Assembly: GCA_036396535.1 (NCBI GenBank)
Contig: DASWKR010000054.1
Coordinates: 1-38,773, forward strand
Length of the DNA stretch: 38,773 nt
Source: Acidimicrobiia bacterium
GTDB lineage: Bacteria; Actinomycetota; Acidimicrobiia; Spongiisociales; UBA5794
Reading direction: 5' to 3'
Part shown: one piece after another, positions 7,530 through 15,984 of the stretch
Layout: every line of letters begins with the position of its first letter
Numbering within the stretch: the first letter of the stretch is position 1
The notes under the pieces: generated by a model
Told to the model about the DNA's origin: nothing
Databases searched by the model: none
What the model saw: only the letters and a program-made list of their open reading frames with translations
Position numbers and translations under genes: made by a program

Positions 7530-9335
7530 TCAAGGTGGCCCGAGGAGCTCCACCTTGCGCCAGCCTCTCACCGAGTTGACGGCCGCCAGGCGTCCTGCGT
7601 CGGCGAGGTCGCGGCGTGAGATCGCCCGCTCCCGGCACACCCCTTCTTCCAGCAGCTCGTCCCGGTAGACGCCCGGCAGGCATCCCGAGTCGAGCCCGGG
7701 AGTCCACCACTCGCCGCCGATCTCCACCATGAGGCTGGCGGTCGTCAGCTCGGTGATCTCGCCCCGCTCGTTGACGAGGATCACGTCGTCGGCGATCGGG
7801 TGCTCGGCCGCCCGGATGTCGTAAGCCTTCCGGTTCGTCGTCTTGTGGAACAGGAAGACGCTCTCGGAGTGGATCGGCCTCTCGGCGACCGCCACGTGGA
7901 GTGTCGCTGCACCAGGCGGCTCCGAGCAGAACGGCTCGAGAAGGGGGGAGGGTCTCTCGACGAACAGCTCTCCCCCTCGCGCCAGCGTCATCCTCACGTA
8001 CTGCTCCCCGGTCGCACCGTCCAGCTCCTTCTCGAGGACCTCGAGGACGAGGTCCGGGTCGATGGCGAACCCGAAGTACCGGGCAGTCGCCGCCAGGCGT
8101 GCCATGTGCCGGTCGATGAGCACGAACCCGTCGCGCTCCGTCCACCGCATCGTCTCGAGGAGATCGAACTCGGGGCGCCGCTCGACGAGAAGCCTGGCCT
8201 TGAGCTTCGCCTCCTCGTACTCGGAGCCGGCCGTCGAGCCCCATGTGATGCCGCCGCCGACGCCGTACTCGGCGACGCCCTCCTCGAGGTCGATCGTCAC
8301 GGTGCGGATCGCCACGTTGAACTCGGCGTCGACGCCGCCGTCCGCCATCGGCGCGATGTAGCCGAAGGCGCCGGCGTACACGCCGCGGGGCGATCCCTCG
8401 AGGGAGGTGATGATCTCCATCGTCCGCCGCTTCGGCGTTCCCGTCACCGATGCGCTCGGGAACAGCGCACCGAACACGTCGACGAGAGAGGCATCGGCGT
8501 CGAGCTCGGCAGACACGCCCGAGGTCATCTGCCACAGGGTCTCGAAGCGCTCGATGGCGAACAGTTCGTCGGCGCGCACGGTTCCGGTCCGGGCGATCCT
8601 CCCGAGATCGCTGCGGAGCAGGTCGACGATCATCAGGTTCTCGGCCATGTCCTTGTCCGACTCGGCGAGGCGCCTCGCCATCTCGTCGTCCTCACCGGGC
8701 CACCGGCCCCGCCTGATCGTCCCTTTCATCGGTCTCGTCCGGATCGTCCCGTCCTCGACCCGGAAGAAGCACTCGGGAGAGGCGCTGAGCACCCGGTAGC
8801 GCCCCAGGTCGAAGTTGCCCGAGTAGGCGCCGCGTTGGGCGAGCGCGATGTCCCGGTACAGCTCGTCCGGGTCTCCGGCGAAGGCGGCTCGGAGCCGGAA
8901 CGTGTGGTTGACCTGGTTCGTGTCGCCGTCTACCAGGTGTTGCTTGATCCGGGCGATCGCCTCGTAGTACTCGTCCCGGGTCACGTCCGGCCGCCACGCC
9001 GACATGTTGTAACGCGGTGGTCCGCCCGGTCGGGGCGCCAAGGGCTCGAACGGCTCGCGCTGCTCGAAGATGGCGAACCACACGAGTGGCAGTTCGGCGA
9101 ACGGATCGCCCGGTTGGCGGTCGACGGTTGCCAGGCCGGCATCGAACGCCCCGGCCGCCTCGTAGGCGACGAACCCGCACGCCCACATCCCGGCACGGCT
9201 CGCCTCCTCGACGCGCCGCAGGGCGGGCAGGACCTCGTCGAGGCGGCCGGCGACGACGGTGTCCTGCAGTCCCGTGAGTGCGAATGCGTGCTCGTGCGAC
9301 GCCGAGTGGTCGTCGAACCGAGCGCGGGGGAACAT
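7530..9335 (-). CDS. pabB: Fused aminodeoxychorismate synthase component I and aminodeoxychorismate lyase (PabB-PabC)
   Basis: A 601-residue fusion for p-aminobenzoate synthesis (folate pathway). Residues ~1-370 are a chorismate-binding PabB domain: RPMKGTIRRG, LMIVDLLRSDLGRI, FPSASVTGTPKRRTMEII and GVYAGAFGYIAP. Residues ~390-601 are a PabC-type PLP enzyme (fold type IV): DRHMARLAATARYFGF, the PLP lysine in TTNRKAYD, and TPGLDSGCLPGVYRDELL. The usual lyase EGxxSN motif reads ELTTAS, a divergence worth noting. This fusion architecture is known in many bacteria. The glutamine amidotransferase PabA is not adjacent. The ATG at 9335 has TACCGT 7 nt upstream and no Shine-Dalgarno sequence. Confidence 0.93.
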   Translation of the reverse strand: MFPRARFDDHSASHEHAFALTGLQDTVVAGRLDEVLPALRRVEEASRAGMWACGFVAYEAAGAFDAGLATVDRQPGDPFAELPLVWFAIFEQREPFEPLAPRPGGPPRYNMSAWRPDVTRDEYYEAIARIKQHLVDGDTNQVNHTFRLRAAFAGDPDELYRDIALAQRGAYSGNFDLGRYRVLSASPECFFRVEDGTIRTRPMKGTIRRGRWPGEDDEMARRLAESDKDMAENLMIVDLLRSDLGRIARTGTVRADELFAIERFETLWQMTSGVSAELDADASLVDVFGALFPSASVTGTPKRRTMEIITSLEGSPRGVYAGAFGYIAPMADGGVDAEFNVAIRTVTIDLEEGVAEYGVGGGITWGSTAGSEYEEAKLKARLLVERRPEFDLLETMRWTERDGFVLIDRHMARLAATARYFGFAIDPDLVLEVLEKELDGATGEQYVRMTLARGGELFVERPSPLLEPFCSEPPGAATLHVAVAERPIHSESVFLFHKTTNRKAYDIRAAEHPIADDVILVNERGEITELTTASLMVEIGGEWWTPGLDSGCLPGVYRDELLEEGVCRERAISRRDLADAGRLAAVNSVRGWRKVELLGPP

Positions 9336-9342
9336 CTCACGA

Positions 9343-9348
9343 ACGGTA
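9343..9348 (-). promoter_or_regulatory. -10 element of pabBC (leaderless)
   Basis: TACCGT on the minus strand, 7 nt before the pabBC ATG; identical in sequence and spacing to the dapA site at 14249-14254. Confidence 0.5.
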
Positions 9349-9354
9349 CCGATC

Positions 9355-9383
9355 AGGCACCCCGATGGGGGAGGTTTGTGCCT
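9355..9383 (-). terminator. Two-part hairpin between ftsK and pabBC
   Basis: Outer stem AGGCAC/GTGCCT encloses an inner CCCC-GAT-GGGG stem, about 40 nt after the ftsK stop and just before the pabBC -10. No T-run. A candidate terminator for ftsK; the fold is from inspection only. Confidence 0.4.
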
Positions 9384-9423
9384 CCGGCGCCCGCTCGCCC
9401 GACCTGAGATGAGACCCGGAGCG

Positions 9424-11646
9424 CTACGCCGACGTCAGCACGTCATGGAGCTCGTCGGCCGTGATCAACACCTCACGGGCCTTCGACCCCTCGGAAGGGC
9501 CGACGATCCCCTTGTTCTCCAGGATGTCCATGACCCGACCGGCCCTGGCGAACCCGATCCGGAGCTTGCGCTGCAACATCGAGGTGGATCCGAGCTGGCT
9601 GCGAACGATCAGCTCGATCGCCTCGCGGATGATGTCGGGGTCCTCGCCTTCGAACTCCTCCTCGACGGCTGCCCGCCTCTCGGCGACCTCGAACACCTGC
9701 TTCTCCTCGTACCTGGTGTTCTGCTGTTGCTTCACCCACTCGACGACGGCGTGGACCTCGGCCTCGGACACGAAGGCACCCTGGATGCGCTCCGGCTTCG
9801 GCTCGCGAGCGGTCGCCACGAGCATGTCGCCGAGGCCGACCAGCTTCTCGGCGCCCGACGAGTCGAGGATGACGCGGCTGTCGGTCTGCGACGTCACGGA
9901 GAAGGCGAGCCGCGAAGGGATGTTGGCCTTGATGACGCCGGTGATGACGTTCACCGAGGGCCGCTGGGTGGCGAGCACGAGATGGATCCCCACCGCCCTC
10001 GCCATCTGGGCGATCCTGACGATCGAATCCTCGACCGCCCTCCCTGCCACCATCATCAGGTCGTTGAGCTCGTCGACGATCACGACGATGTACGGGAAGC
10101 GATCGAACATCTCCTCGTCGACGCCGCCGGCGTCGTACTTCTCCCGGTAGCTGGTGATGTCACGGACGCCGGCGTCGGCGAGCAGCTCGTAGCGGCGATC
10201 CATCTCCTGGACCGCCCACTGCAGCGCATCGGCAGCCTTCTTGGGGTTCGTGATGACCCGCGTCATGAGGTGGGGCACGCCGTTGTACTGGCCGAGCTCG
10301 ACTCGCTTCGGGTCCACGAGGACGAGGCGCACCTCGTCCGGGGTGGCCCGCATGAGCAAGGACGTGACGATGGCGTTGATGCACGACGACTTGCCGGCTC
10401 CCGTGGCACCGGCGATGAGCACGTGGGGCAGGTCCGTCAACGTCAGCAGCCGGGAGGTGCCGCTGATGTCCTTGCCGAGCGCCACGGACATCGGGTCGAG
10501 ATCGGCGGCGGCCTCGCCGCTCGTCAGGATGTCGCCGAGGGTCACGAGGTCGCGGCGCCGGTTGGGGACCTCGATGCCGATGGCGCTCTTGCCGGGGATC
10601 GGGGCGAGGATGCGGACGTCCGGCGAGGCCAAGGCGTAGGCGATGTCGTGGGAGAGCCCGGTGACCCGGGACACCTTGACCCCGGGTGCCAGCTCGATCT
10701 CGTACCGGGTGACGGTCGGTCCGGGCACGATGCGGGTCAGCCTGGCGTCCACCCCGTGCTGGTGGAGGGACTCCTCGAGCTCGATCGCCATCTGCTCGAG
10801 CGCCTTGCGGTTGTGGGCGTGCCTGTCCGAGAGGTTGAGCAGCTCCAGGGGAGGCAACACGTAGTCACCCGTCGTCGGGGGCTTGATCGCCGGCCGCTTC
10901 TGCTGCTTCGGCCTGGTTGCCGCCGGTTCCGGCCCGGCAGGGCCGGTCGAGCGCCGCGGCCGAGTGACCTCGACGTCGCCCGCCATGGGAGGATCGACGT
11001 GCACCTCCCTCACGTCCTGGAACGACCGCAGGAAGGCGACGGCGCCCCGCACGGCGCTCCAGATCGTCCTGGCGACGTCCCGCAGCGAAGCCCTCGTCAT
11101 GATGAGGGCCCCCAGGCCGATGACGGCGACGAGCACCGTGAGCGCCCCCCAGAATCCGATGAGCCGGCGAAGCGGGAAGGACATGAGCGAGCCGACGACG
11201 CCCCCGCGCGCCATGACGTCCTCGAGGGACTCCGCCAGGGAGATCGTCCCCGTGAGGAGATGGAAGAGAGCCAGCGACGACATGAACAGCGCCAGCACCG
11301 CGATCGAGATCCGCCCGTAGTCCTTGCGGGGGAGACTCCCGACGAGGGCCAGGCCGATCACGATCAGGCAGAACGGGATGAAGTACGCCCAGATGCCGAA
11401 GAGGAATGCAAGCCCCATCGTGAGCCATGTGCCCACCGGTCCCGCCAGGTCGAAGAACGCCAGGCCGACGAGGAGGGCGACGACGATGAGGGCCAGGCCC
11501 CAGACGTCGTCCGCCTGGTGGCCCATCCGGTCCCGCACCCTGGCTCGCAGCGCCGTCAGCGCACGACGAGGCGACCAGCGGGCGGCCTTGGTTTTCCTGA
11601 CCCTTCTCCGCCCCGAGCCCCCACGGGACGAAGTCCGTGATGGCAT
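9424..11646 (-). CDS. ftsK: DNA translocase FtsK/SpoIIIE
   Basis: A 740-residue septal DNA pump that moves chromosomal DNA during division. After a basic N-terminus there are four or five membrane helices (about residues 45-175), a short proline/basic linker, then the alpha/beta motor: Walker A GATGAGKSS near residue 415 and Walker B IVVIVDELNDLMM, followed by ARAVGIHLVLATQRPSVNVI. The C-terminal gamma winged helix (SMLQRKLRIGFARAGRVMD) normally reads KOPS/SRS-type sequences. The linker is much shorter than in E. coli FtsK, as in SpoIIIE-type proteins. ATG at 11646 is preferred over an upstream ATG/TTG because TATCGT lies 9 nt before it. Confidence 0.95.
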   Translation of the reverse strand: MPSRTSSRGGSGRRRVRKTKAARWSPRRALTALRARVRDRMGHQADDVWGLALIVVALLVGLAFFDLAGPVGTWLTMGLAFLFGIWAYFIPFCLIVIGLALVGSLPRKDYGRISIAVLALFMSSLALFHLLTGTISLAESLEDVMARGGVVGSLMSFPLRRLIGFWGALTVLVAVIGLGALIMTRASLRDVARTIWSAVRGAVAFLRSFQDVREVHVDPPMAGDVEVTRPRRSTGPAGPEPAATRPKQQKRPAIKPPTTGDYVLPPLELLNLSDRHAHNRKALEQMAIELEESLHQHGVDARLTRIVPGPTVTRYEIELAPGVKVSRVTGLSHDIAYALASPDVRILAPIPGKSAIGIEVPNRRRDLVTLGDILTSGEAAADLDPMSVALGKDISGTSRLLTLTDLPHVLIAGATGAGKSSCINAIVTSLLMRATPDEVRLVLVDPKRVELGQYNGVPHLMTRVITNPKKAADALQWAVQEMDRRYELLADAGVRDITSYREKYDAGGVDEEMFDRFPYIVVIVDELNDLMMVAGRAVEDSIVRIAQMARAVGIHLVLATQRPSVNVITGVIKANIPSRLAFSVTSQTDSRVILDSSGAEKLVGLGDMLVATAREPKPERIQGAFVSEAEVHAVVEWVKQQQNTRYEEKQVFEVAERRAAVEEEFEGEDPDIIREAIELIVRSQLGSTSMLQRKLRIGFARAGRVMDILENKGIVGPSEGSKAREVLITADELHDVLTSA

Positions 11647-11655
11647 GGGACGCCG

Positions 11656-11661
11656 ACGATA
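11656..11661 (-). promoter_or_regulatory. -10 element of ftsK
   Basis: TATCGT on the minus strand, 9 nt before the ftsK ATG; no Shine-Dalgarno sequence between them. Confidence 0.45.
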
Positions 11662-11702
11662 CACCAGCACCGCGCGACCACAAAGCAACCAGGCGGCGAG
11701 AG

Positions 11703-11716
11703 CGCCCGGCCGGGCG
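11703..11716 (-). terminator. GC-rich palindrome directly after rnj
   Basis: CGCCCGGCCGGGCG is a perfect palindrome that can fold as a 5-bp stem with a GGCC loop, 3 nt past the rnj stop. No T-run. A candidate terminator between rnj and ftsK. Confidence 0.4.
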
Positions 11717-11719
11717 GGG

Positions 11720-13348
11720 TCACACCTCGATCAGCACCGGGACGACGACCGGTCTCCGGTCGAGGGTGCTCTTCACGGCCCGGCCGGCGACGCTGCGGAT
11801 CCTGCGGCGCAGAGTGTCCGGATCGAGGGGGCGCTCGAGGCTGTCGACCGACTCCGTGACCCGTTGGACGACCTCCTTGTGGATCTCGTCCGTGTCGTCC
11901 GTGACGCCGTGGCTGTCGACGTCCGGGCCGAAGACGATCTGCCCGCTCGCCATGTCCACCCCCATCGAGACGATGAGCACGCCGTCGTCCGCCAGGTGGC
12001 GCCGGTCGCGCAGAACCGTCTCGACGTCGCCGACGCCGGCGCCGTCGAGGTACACGTAACCGGCCGGGATGGCGCCCCGCTCGACTCGCAGCTCCCCATT
12101 GTCCAGAACGACGACGTCACCGTCGTTGCAGACGACGACCTCGCCGATGCCGACCTGGCGCGCCAGGGCGGCGTTGGCGAACAGGTGGCGGTGCTCGCCG
12201 TGCACCGGCACGAGCGCCCGGGGAGCGACGATGTTCATCAGCGTCTTCAGCTCCTCCTGGGCGGCGTGGCCCGAGACGTGCACGTTGGCGTTGCGACCGT
12301 GGTAGACGCTGACGCCGGTCCGCACGAGGTTGTTGATCACCCTGCCGACCTTCGTCTCGTTCCCGGGGATCGGCGTGGCCGAGATGATGACCGTGTCCTT
12401 CTCCTCGAGCTTCACGTCGCGATGCTCCCCCGACGCCATCAGCGAGAGGGCCGCGAACGGCTCGCCCTGGCTGCCGGTGCAGATCACCGCGGTCTTCTCC
12501 GGGGGCAACTCGCCGAGGGCGTCGAGGGGCATGGAGTCGGCGTCCGAGTAGACGAGGAGCCCGAGGGACCTGGCGACCTCGGTGTTGCGCAGCATCGATC
12601 GCCCGAGGAAGGTGAACTTGCGGCCCGACCCGACAACGGCATCGATCGCCTGCTGGACCCGATGGATGTGGCTGGCGAAGCAGGCGAGGATGACTCTCCC
12701 CTCCGCCCTGCTCGTCAGGGCGGAGAGCTCGCGCCCGAGGGTCGACTCGGACGGCACGAACCCGGGACGTTCGGCGTTCGTCGAGTCGACGAGAAACAGG
12801 CGGACACCCCTCCTGCCGAAACCGGCGAACGTCGCCAGATCGGTGGTGATGCCGTCTATCGGCGTCGGGTCGAGCTTGAAGTCCCCCGAATGGAGGATGA
12901 TCCCCTCCGGCGTGTCGAAGGCGACCCCGGTCGCCTGGGGGACACTGTGGGCGACCGAGATGAGCGTGAACTTGATCGGACCCGCCTCGATCCACTGCCG
13001 AGGCTCCACCGCCACCAGGTTCGGCTCGACGCCGAGCTCCTCGATCCTCGGCCGGGCGAGCTCCACGGCCAGGGCGGTGCCGTACACCGGGACGTTCACC
13101 TCGCGGAGGAAGTAGGCCAACGAGCCGACGTGATCCTCGTGGCCGTGGGTCAGCACGACGCACTCGACGTCGCCCGCCCTGTCGACGACGGAGCTGAAGT
13201 CCGGGAGCACGAGGTCGACCCCGAGCATGTCCTCCTCGGGGAACATGAGCCCGCAGTCGAGAAGCGCCAGCCTCCCGTCGACCTCGACGACTGCGCAATT
13301 GCGGCCGATCTCGCCGAGACCGCCGAGGAACCCGACCTTGACCGTCAT
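11720..13348 (-). CDS. rnj: Ribonuclease J
   Basis: A 542-residue metallo-beta-lactamase/beta-CASP ribonuclease (5' exonuclease and endonuclease in mRNA decay and rRNA maturation). The zinc motif is THGHEDHVGS (H68, H70, D72, H73); further ligands are in SVAHSVPQATG and LHSGDFKLDPTP. The beta-CASP part has RVILACFASHIHRVQQ, FLGRSMLRNTEVA, ICTGSQGEPFAALS and HVSGHAAQEELK, and VPVHGEHRHL closes the active site. The length is typical and the C-terminal domain is present. The ATG overlaps the dapA stop (ATGA), the dapA-rnj order common in actinobacteria. Confidence 0.96.
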   Translation of the reverse strand: MTVKVGFLGGLGEIGRNCAVVEVDGRLALLDCGLMFPEEDMLGVDLVLPDFSSVVDRAGDVECVVLTHGHEDHVGSLAYFLREVNVPVYGTALAVELARPRIEELGVEPNLVAVEPRQWIEAGPIKFTLISVAHSVPQATGVAFDTPEGIILHSGDFKLDPTPIDGITTDLATFAGFGRRGVRLFLVDSTNAERPGFVPSESTLGRELSALTSRAEGRVILACFASHIHRVQQAIDAVVGSGRKFTFLGRSMLRNTEVARSLGLLVYSDADSMPLDALGELPPEKTAVICTGSQGEPFAALSLMASGEHRDVKLEEKDTVIISATPIPGNETKVGRVINNLVRTGVSVYHGRNANVHVSGHAAQEELKTLMNIVAPRALVPVHGEHRHLFANAALARQVGIGEVVVCNDGDVVVLDNGELRVERGAIPAGYVYLDGAGVGDVETVLRDRRHLADDGVLIVSMGVDMASGQIVFGPDVDSHGVTDDTDEIHKEVVQRVTESVDSLERPLDPDTLRRRIRSVAGRAVKSTLDRRPVVVPVLIEV

Positions 13349-14241
13349 ACGGCCTGGGCCGCCTCCAAGGCACTCTCGATGAGCTCGAGCGTCGCCTCGG
13401 ATGCGGCGACGAGCGGTAGGCGAGGTACGCCGACCGGATCCCACAGGACGTCGAGGGCCGCCTTGACAGGCATCGGGCTCGGTTCGACGAACAGGGCGTC
13501 GAAGAGCGGCACCAGGGCGTCGTGGATCTTGCCTGCCTGGCCGTGATCGCCGTCCCTGGCAGCGGCGACGAGCCGCCTGATCTGTGGACCGACGAGGTGG
13601 GACGCCACCGAGACCACCCCGACGCCTCCGGCCTCGACGATCGCCTTCGTCATGTGGTCGGATCCGGCGTACACCGCGAAGCCTTCCGGGAGAGCGGCGA
13701 TGGCGGCCCTGGTGTGCTCGAGGTCCTCGACGGCGTCCTTCACCGCGACGATGTTGGGATGCTCGGCGAGCGCGCTGAGGGTTTCGACCTCGATGAGCCG
13801 AGCCGTCCGGCTGGGGATGTTGTAGAGCATCACGGGAAGGTCGGTGGCGTCGGCGATCGCCGTGAAGTGGCGACGGAGCCCCTCCTGGGGAGGCTTCGAG
13901 TAGTAGGGCGTGACCGCCAGGATCCCGTCGACACCGACCTCGGCAGCCTGCTCCGTCAACTCGACGGACTCCTTGGTGGCGTACGTGCCGGTCCCGGCGA
14001 TCACCGAGGCGCGGTCGCCGACGGCATCGACGGCGGCCTTGTAGAGGGCGATCTTCTCGATGCTGGTGAGCGTCGGCGCCTCGCCGGTGGTGCCGGTGAC
14101 GACGATGCCGTCCGAGCCGTTGGAGACGAGGTGGCGGGCCAGCCGCCAGAAGGTCCCGTAGTCGACCGCCCCCTCGGAATCGAACGGCGTGATCATCGCC
14201 GTGAGCACTTCTCCGAATGGGGGGGTTGGTCGAGCATCCAT
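13345..14241 (-). CDS. dapA: 4-hydroxy-tetrahydrodipicolinate synthase
   Basis: DapA condenses pyruvate with aspartate semialdehyde in lysine and diaminopimelate synthesis. The 298-residue protein has TGTTGE (49-54), TPYYSKPP (111-118), the proton-relay Tyr in YNIPSRT (Y140) and the Schiff-base lysine K168 in NIVAVKDA, so it should be active. ATG at 14241 is chosen: TACCGT lies exactly 7 nt upstream, whereas the longer start at 14271 (10 more residues) lies upstream of that promoter. It is cotranscribed with rnj (ATGA overlap) and divergent from the thioredoxin gene. The next enzyme, DapB, is encoded 1 kb away on the same strand, across the thioredoxin gene. Confidence 0.95.
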   Translation of the reverse strand: MDARPTPPFGEVLTAMITPFDSEGAVDYGTFWRLARHLVSNGSDGIVVTGTTGEAPTLTSIEKIALYKAAVDAVGDRASVIAGTGTYATKESVELTEQAAEVGVDGILAVTPYYSKPPQEGLRRHFTAIADATDLPVMLYNIPSRTARLIEVETLSALAEHPNIVAVKDAVEDLEHTRAAIAALPEGFAVYAGSDHMTKAIVEAGGVGVVSVASHLVGPQIRRLVAAARDGDHGQAGKIHDALVPLFDALFVEPSPMPVKAALDVLWDPVGVPRLPLVAASEATLELIESALEAAQAV

Positions 14242-14248
14242 GACACGG

Positions 14249-14254
14249 ACGGTA
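14249..14254 (-). promoter_or_regulatory. -10 element of dapA-rnj (leaderless)
   Basis: TACCGT on the minus strand, 7 nt before the dapA ATG, inside the 65-bp divergent dapA/thioredoxin intergenic region. Confidence 0.5.
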
Positions 14255-14271
14255 GCAAAGATGCCGGCCAC

Positions 14272-14300
14272 TATCCTGGTGTACCGCCGCCACGTCGGAG
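14272..14300 (+). promoter_or_regulatory. -10 element and ribosome binding site of the thioredoxin gene
   Basis: TATCCT at 14272-14277 is a candidate -10; GGAG at 14297-14300 lies 6 nt before the TTG start. Unlike most first genes here, this gene has a leader with a Shine-Dalgarno sequence, which supports the unusual TTG start. Confidence 0.45.
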
Positions 14301-14306
14301 CAGAAT

Positions 14307-15149
14307 TTGGACCGCCGCAACGTCATCGACATCACGACGGAAGAGTTCCCGCAGGCCGTGCTGCAACGGAGCCACGAGCTCCCGGTCGTCGTCGATTTCT
14401 GGGCGGAGTGGTGCGGGCCGTGCAAGGTGCTCAGCCCCATCCTGGAGCAGGCGGCCGAGCGCCACGGCGGGGCCTTCCAGCTCGTCAAGGTGGATGCCGA
14501 CCAGAGCCCGCAGCTCGCCGCCCAGTTCGGCGTGCAGGGAATCCCGACGGTGATCGCCTTCAAGGGCGGCCAGCCGGTGGCGAGCTTCACCGGGGCCATC
14601 CCCGAGCAGTCGCTCGAGGCATGGCTGGCGCAGATCCTGCCCACCGAGCTCGACACCAAGGTCGACACCGCCCGCGATCACGCCCTGTCCGGTGACGCTT
14701 GGACTGCGGAGAAGCTGCTCCGCGAGGTCCTCGACGAGCAGCCGGACCATCCCGAGGCGGGCACCGGCCTCGCCAGCCTGCTGCTGGCACGCAACGAGCC
14801 CGCCGAGGCCCTCATCGTCCTCGGGAAGCTCGCCCCGACGCCGGACGTCGAACGCCTCCAGGCGGCCGCCCGCCTCGCCGAAGCTCGCTCCGACGAGGAC
14901 CTCACCCCCCTCGAGGCGAGGATCGAAGCCGACCCGGAGGACCACACCGCCCGGCTCGAGCTTGCCAAGGCGCTCGCCGGCCGCGGCGAGTTCGAGCCCG
15001 CACTCGATCATCTCCTCTGGGTCGTGCGGGCGAAAGGCGACCTCAGGGACGACGCCCGCCAGGCCATGCTCGACGTGTTCGGCGTCCTCGGCGACGAGCA
15101 CCCACTCACCGCGACGTACCGCAGGCAGCTCGCCAACGCCCTCTTTTGA
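14307..15149 (+). CDS. Thioredoxin-TPR protein, CnoX/YbbN-like
   Basis: A 280-residue cytoplasmic protein with an N-terminal thioredoxin domain (about residues 5-110: VVVDFWAEWCGPCK with C36/C39, cis-proline in GIPTVIAFKGG) and a C-terminal TPR-like helical region (about 120-280). This is the CnoX/YbbN architecture; the E. coli protein is a holdase that protects clients from oxidation. The CGPC pair is intact here, so redox activity is possible, unlike in E. coli CnoX where the motif is altered. The start is TTG with GGAG at 6 nt; no better start is seen. It is monocistronic, divergent from dapA and followed by a hairpin shared with the convergent dapB. Confidence 0.88.
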   Translation: MDRRNVIDITTEEFPQAVLQRSHELPVVVDFWAEWCGPCKVLSPILEQAAERHGGAFQLVKVDADQSPQLAAQFGVQGIPTVIAFKGGQPVASFTGAIPEQSLEAWLAQILPTELDTKVDTARDHALSGDAWTAEKLLREVLDEQPDHPEAGTGLASLLLARNEPAEALIVLGKLAPTPDVERLQAAARLAEARSDEDLTPLEARIEADPEDHTARLELAKALAGRGEFEPALDHLLWVVRAKGDLRDDARQAMLDVFGVLGDEHPLTATYRRQLANALF

Positions 15150-15151
15150 AT

Positions 15152-15203
15152 CCGTTCCTGCGTCCCTGCGTCGCACCAATGCGACGGCCGGACGCCAGAA
15201 CGG
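15152..15203. repeat. Bipartite hairpin element, copy 1 (between trx and dapB)
   Basis: Outer arms CCGTTC-N2-GCGTCC (15152-15165) and GGACGC-N2-GAACGG (15190-15203), two 4-nt internal loops, inner arms GTCGCA (15170-15175) and TGCGAC (15180-15185), CCAA apex. It starts 2 nt after the thioredoxin stop and ends 16 nt before the dapB stop. Same geometry as 22015-22066. A bidirectional terminator or REP-like element; no T-run on either side. Confidence 0.75.
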
Positions 15204-15219
15204 ACGGCGACCCGGCGAC

Positions 15220-15984
15220 CTAGATCCCGAGGAGGCGCTCGAGGCCGACGGTGACCGGGTCTGGGAGGTCGGCAACCGACCGGATCGCCAGGAGCACCCC
15301 CGGCATGAACGCCGCCCTGTCCGTGGTGTCGTGACGGATGGTGACGGTCTCGCCGACCGCACCGAACACGACCTCCTGGTGGGCGACGAGCCCTGGGAGC
15401 CGCACCGAGTGGACGCTGACACCGGCGACCGTGGCGCCCCGTGCCCCGGCGGCAGTCTCCGCCGACTCGACCTGGCGCTGCTGGTCGGGCTTGGCGGCGC
15501 CGATGCGGCGCGCCGTGGCCAGTGCGGTGCCGGAAGGGGCGTCCGCCTTGCCGTCGTGGTGCAGCTCGATGATCTCGGCTGCCGCGAAATGCGGCGCGGC
15601 GACTTCACTGAGCCGCATCATCACGACCGCGCCGATGGAGAAGTTGGGCGCCACGAAGCAGTTCGGCGGCCCGTCGCCCCACAGGCGGGTCAGATCTGAG
15701 AGACGCGCCTCGTCGAATCCCGAGGTTCCGACGACGGCGTGCAGACCGGCGGCCCGCCACGCCGACAGGTTGTCCATGACGACCCCGGGATGGGTGAACT
15801 CGACGACGACGTCGGCGGTGGAAACCGCTTCCGGGTCGTCCGAGGCGGCCAGCCCGCCGCTGATTACCCCGGGGCAGCCGGGGTCGAAGCAGGCGACCAG
15901 ATCGAGGTCGCCGGCCGACGCGATCCTCTCGGCGACGAGGCGACCCATCCGGCCTCCCGCCCCTGAGACGGCGACTCGGGTCAC
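15220..15984 (-). CDS. dapB: 4-hydroxy-tetrahydrodipicolinate reductase
   Basis: DapB reduces the DapA product with NAD(P)H in lysine/diaminopimelate synthesis. The 254-residue protein has the Rossmann start VAVSGAGGRMGR, VVVEFTHPG and VVGTSGF in the nucleotide fold, and the catalytic signature ELHHDGKADAPSGTA with the His-His pair and Lys. The length is normal. The GTG start overlaps the M16 protease stop by 4 nt (GTGA), so dapB is the second gene of that operon. It converges on the thioredoxin gene across a symmetrical hairpin. Confidence 0.96.
   Translation of the reverse strand: MTRVAVSGAGGRMGRLVAERIASAGDLDLVACFDPGCPGVISGGLAASDDPEAVSTADVVVEFTHPGVVMDNLSAWRAAGLHAVVGTSGFDEARLSDLTRLWGDGPPNCFVAPNFSIGAVVMMRLSEVAAPHFAAAEIIELHHDGKADAPSGTALATARRIGAAKPDQQRQVESAETAAGARGATVAGVSVHSVRLPGLVAHQEVVFGAVGETVTIRHDTTDRAAFMPGVLLAIRSVADLPDPVTVGLERLLGI

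Noticed and set aside
14242-14271. Longer dapA start at 14271
   Set aside because: It would place the start codon upstream of the TACCGT -10; the extra residues are not typical of DapA N-termini.
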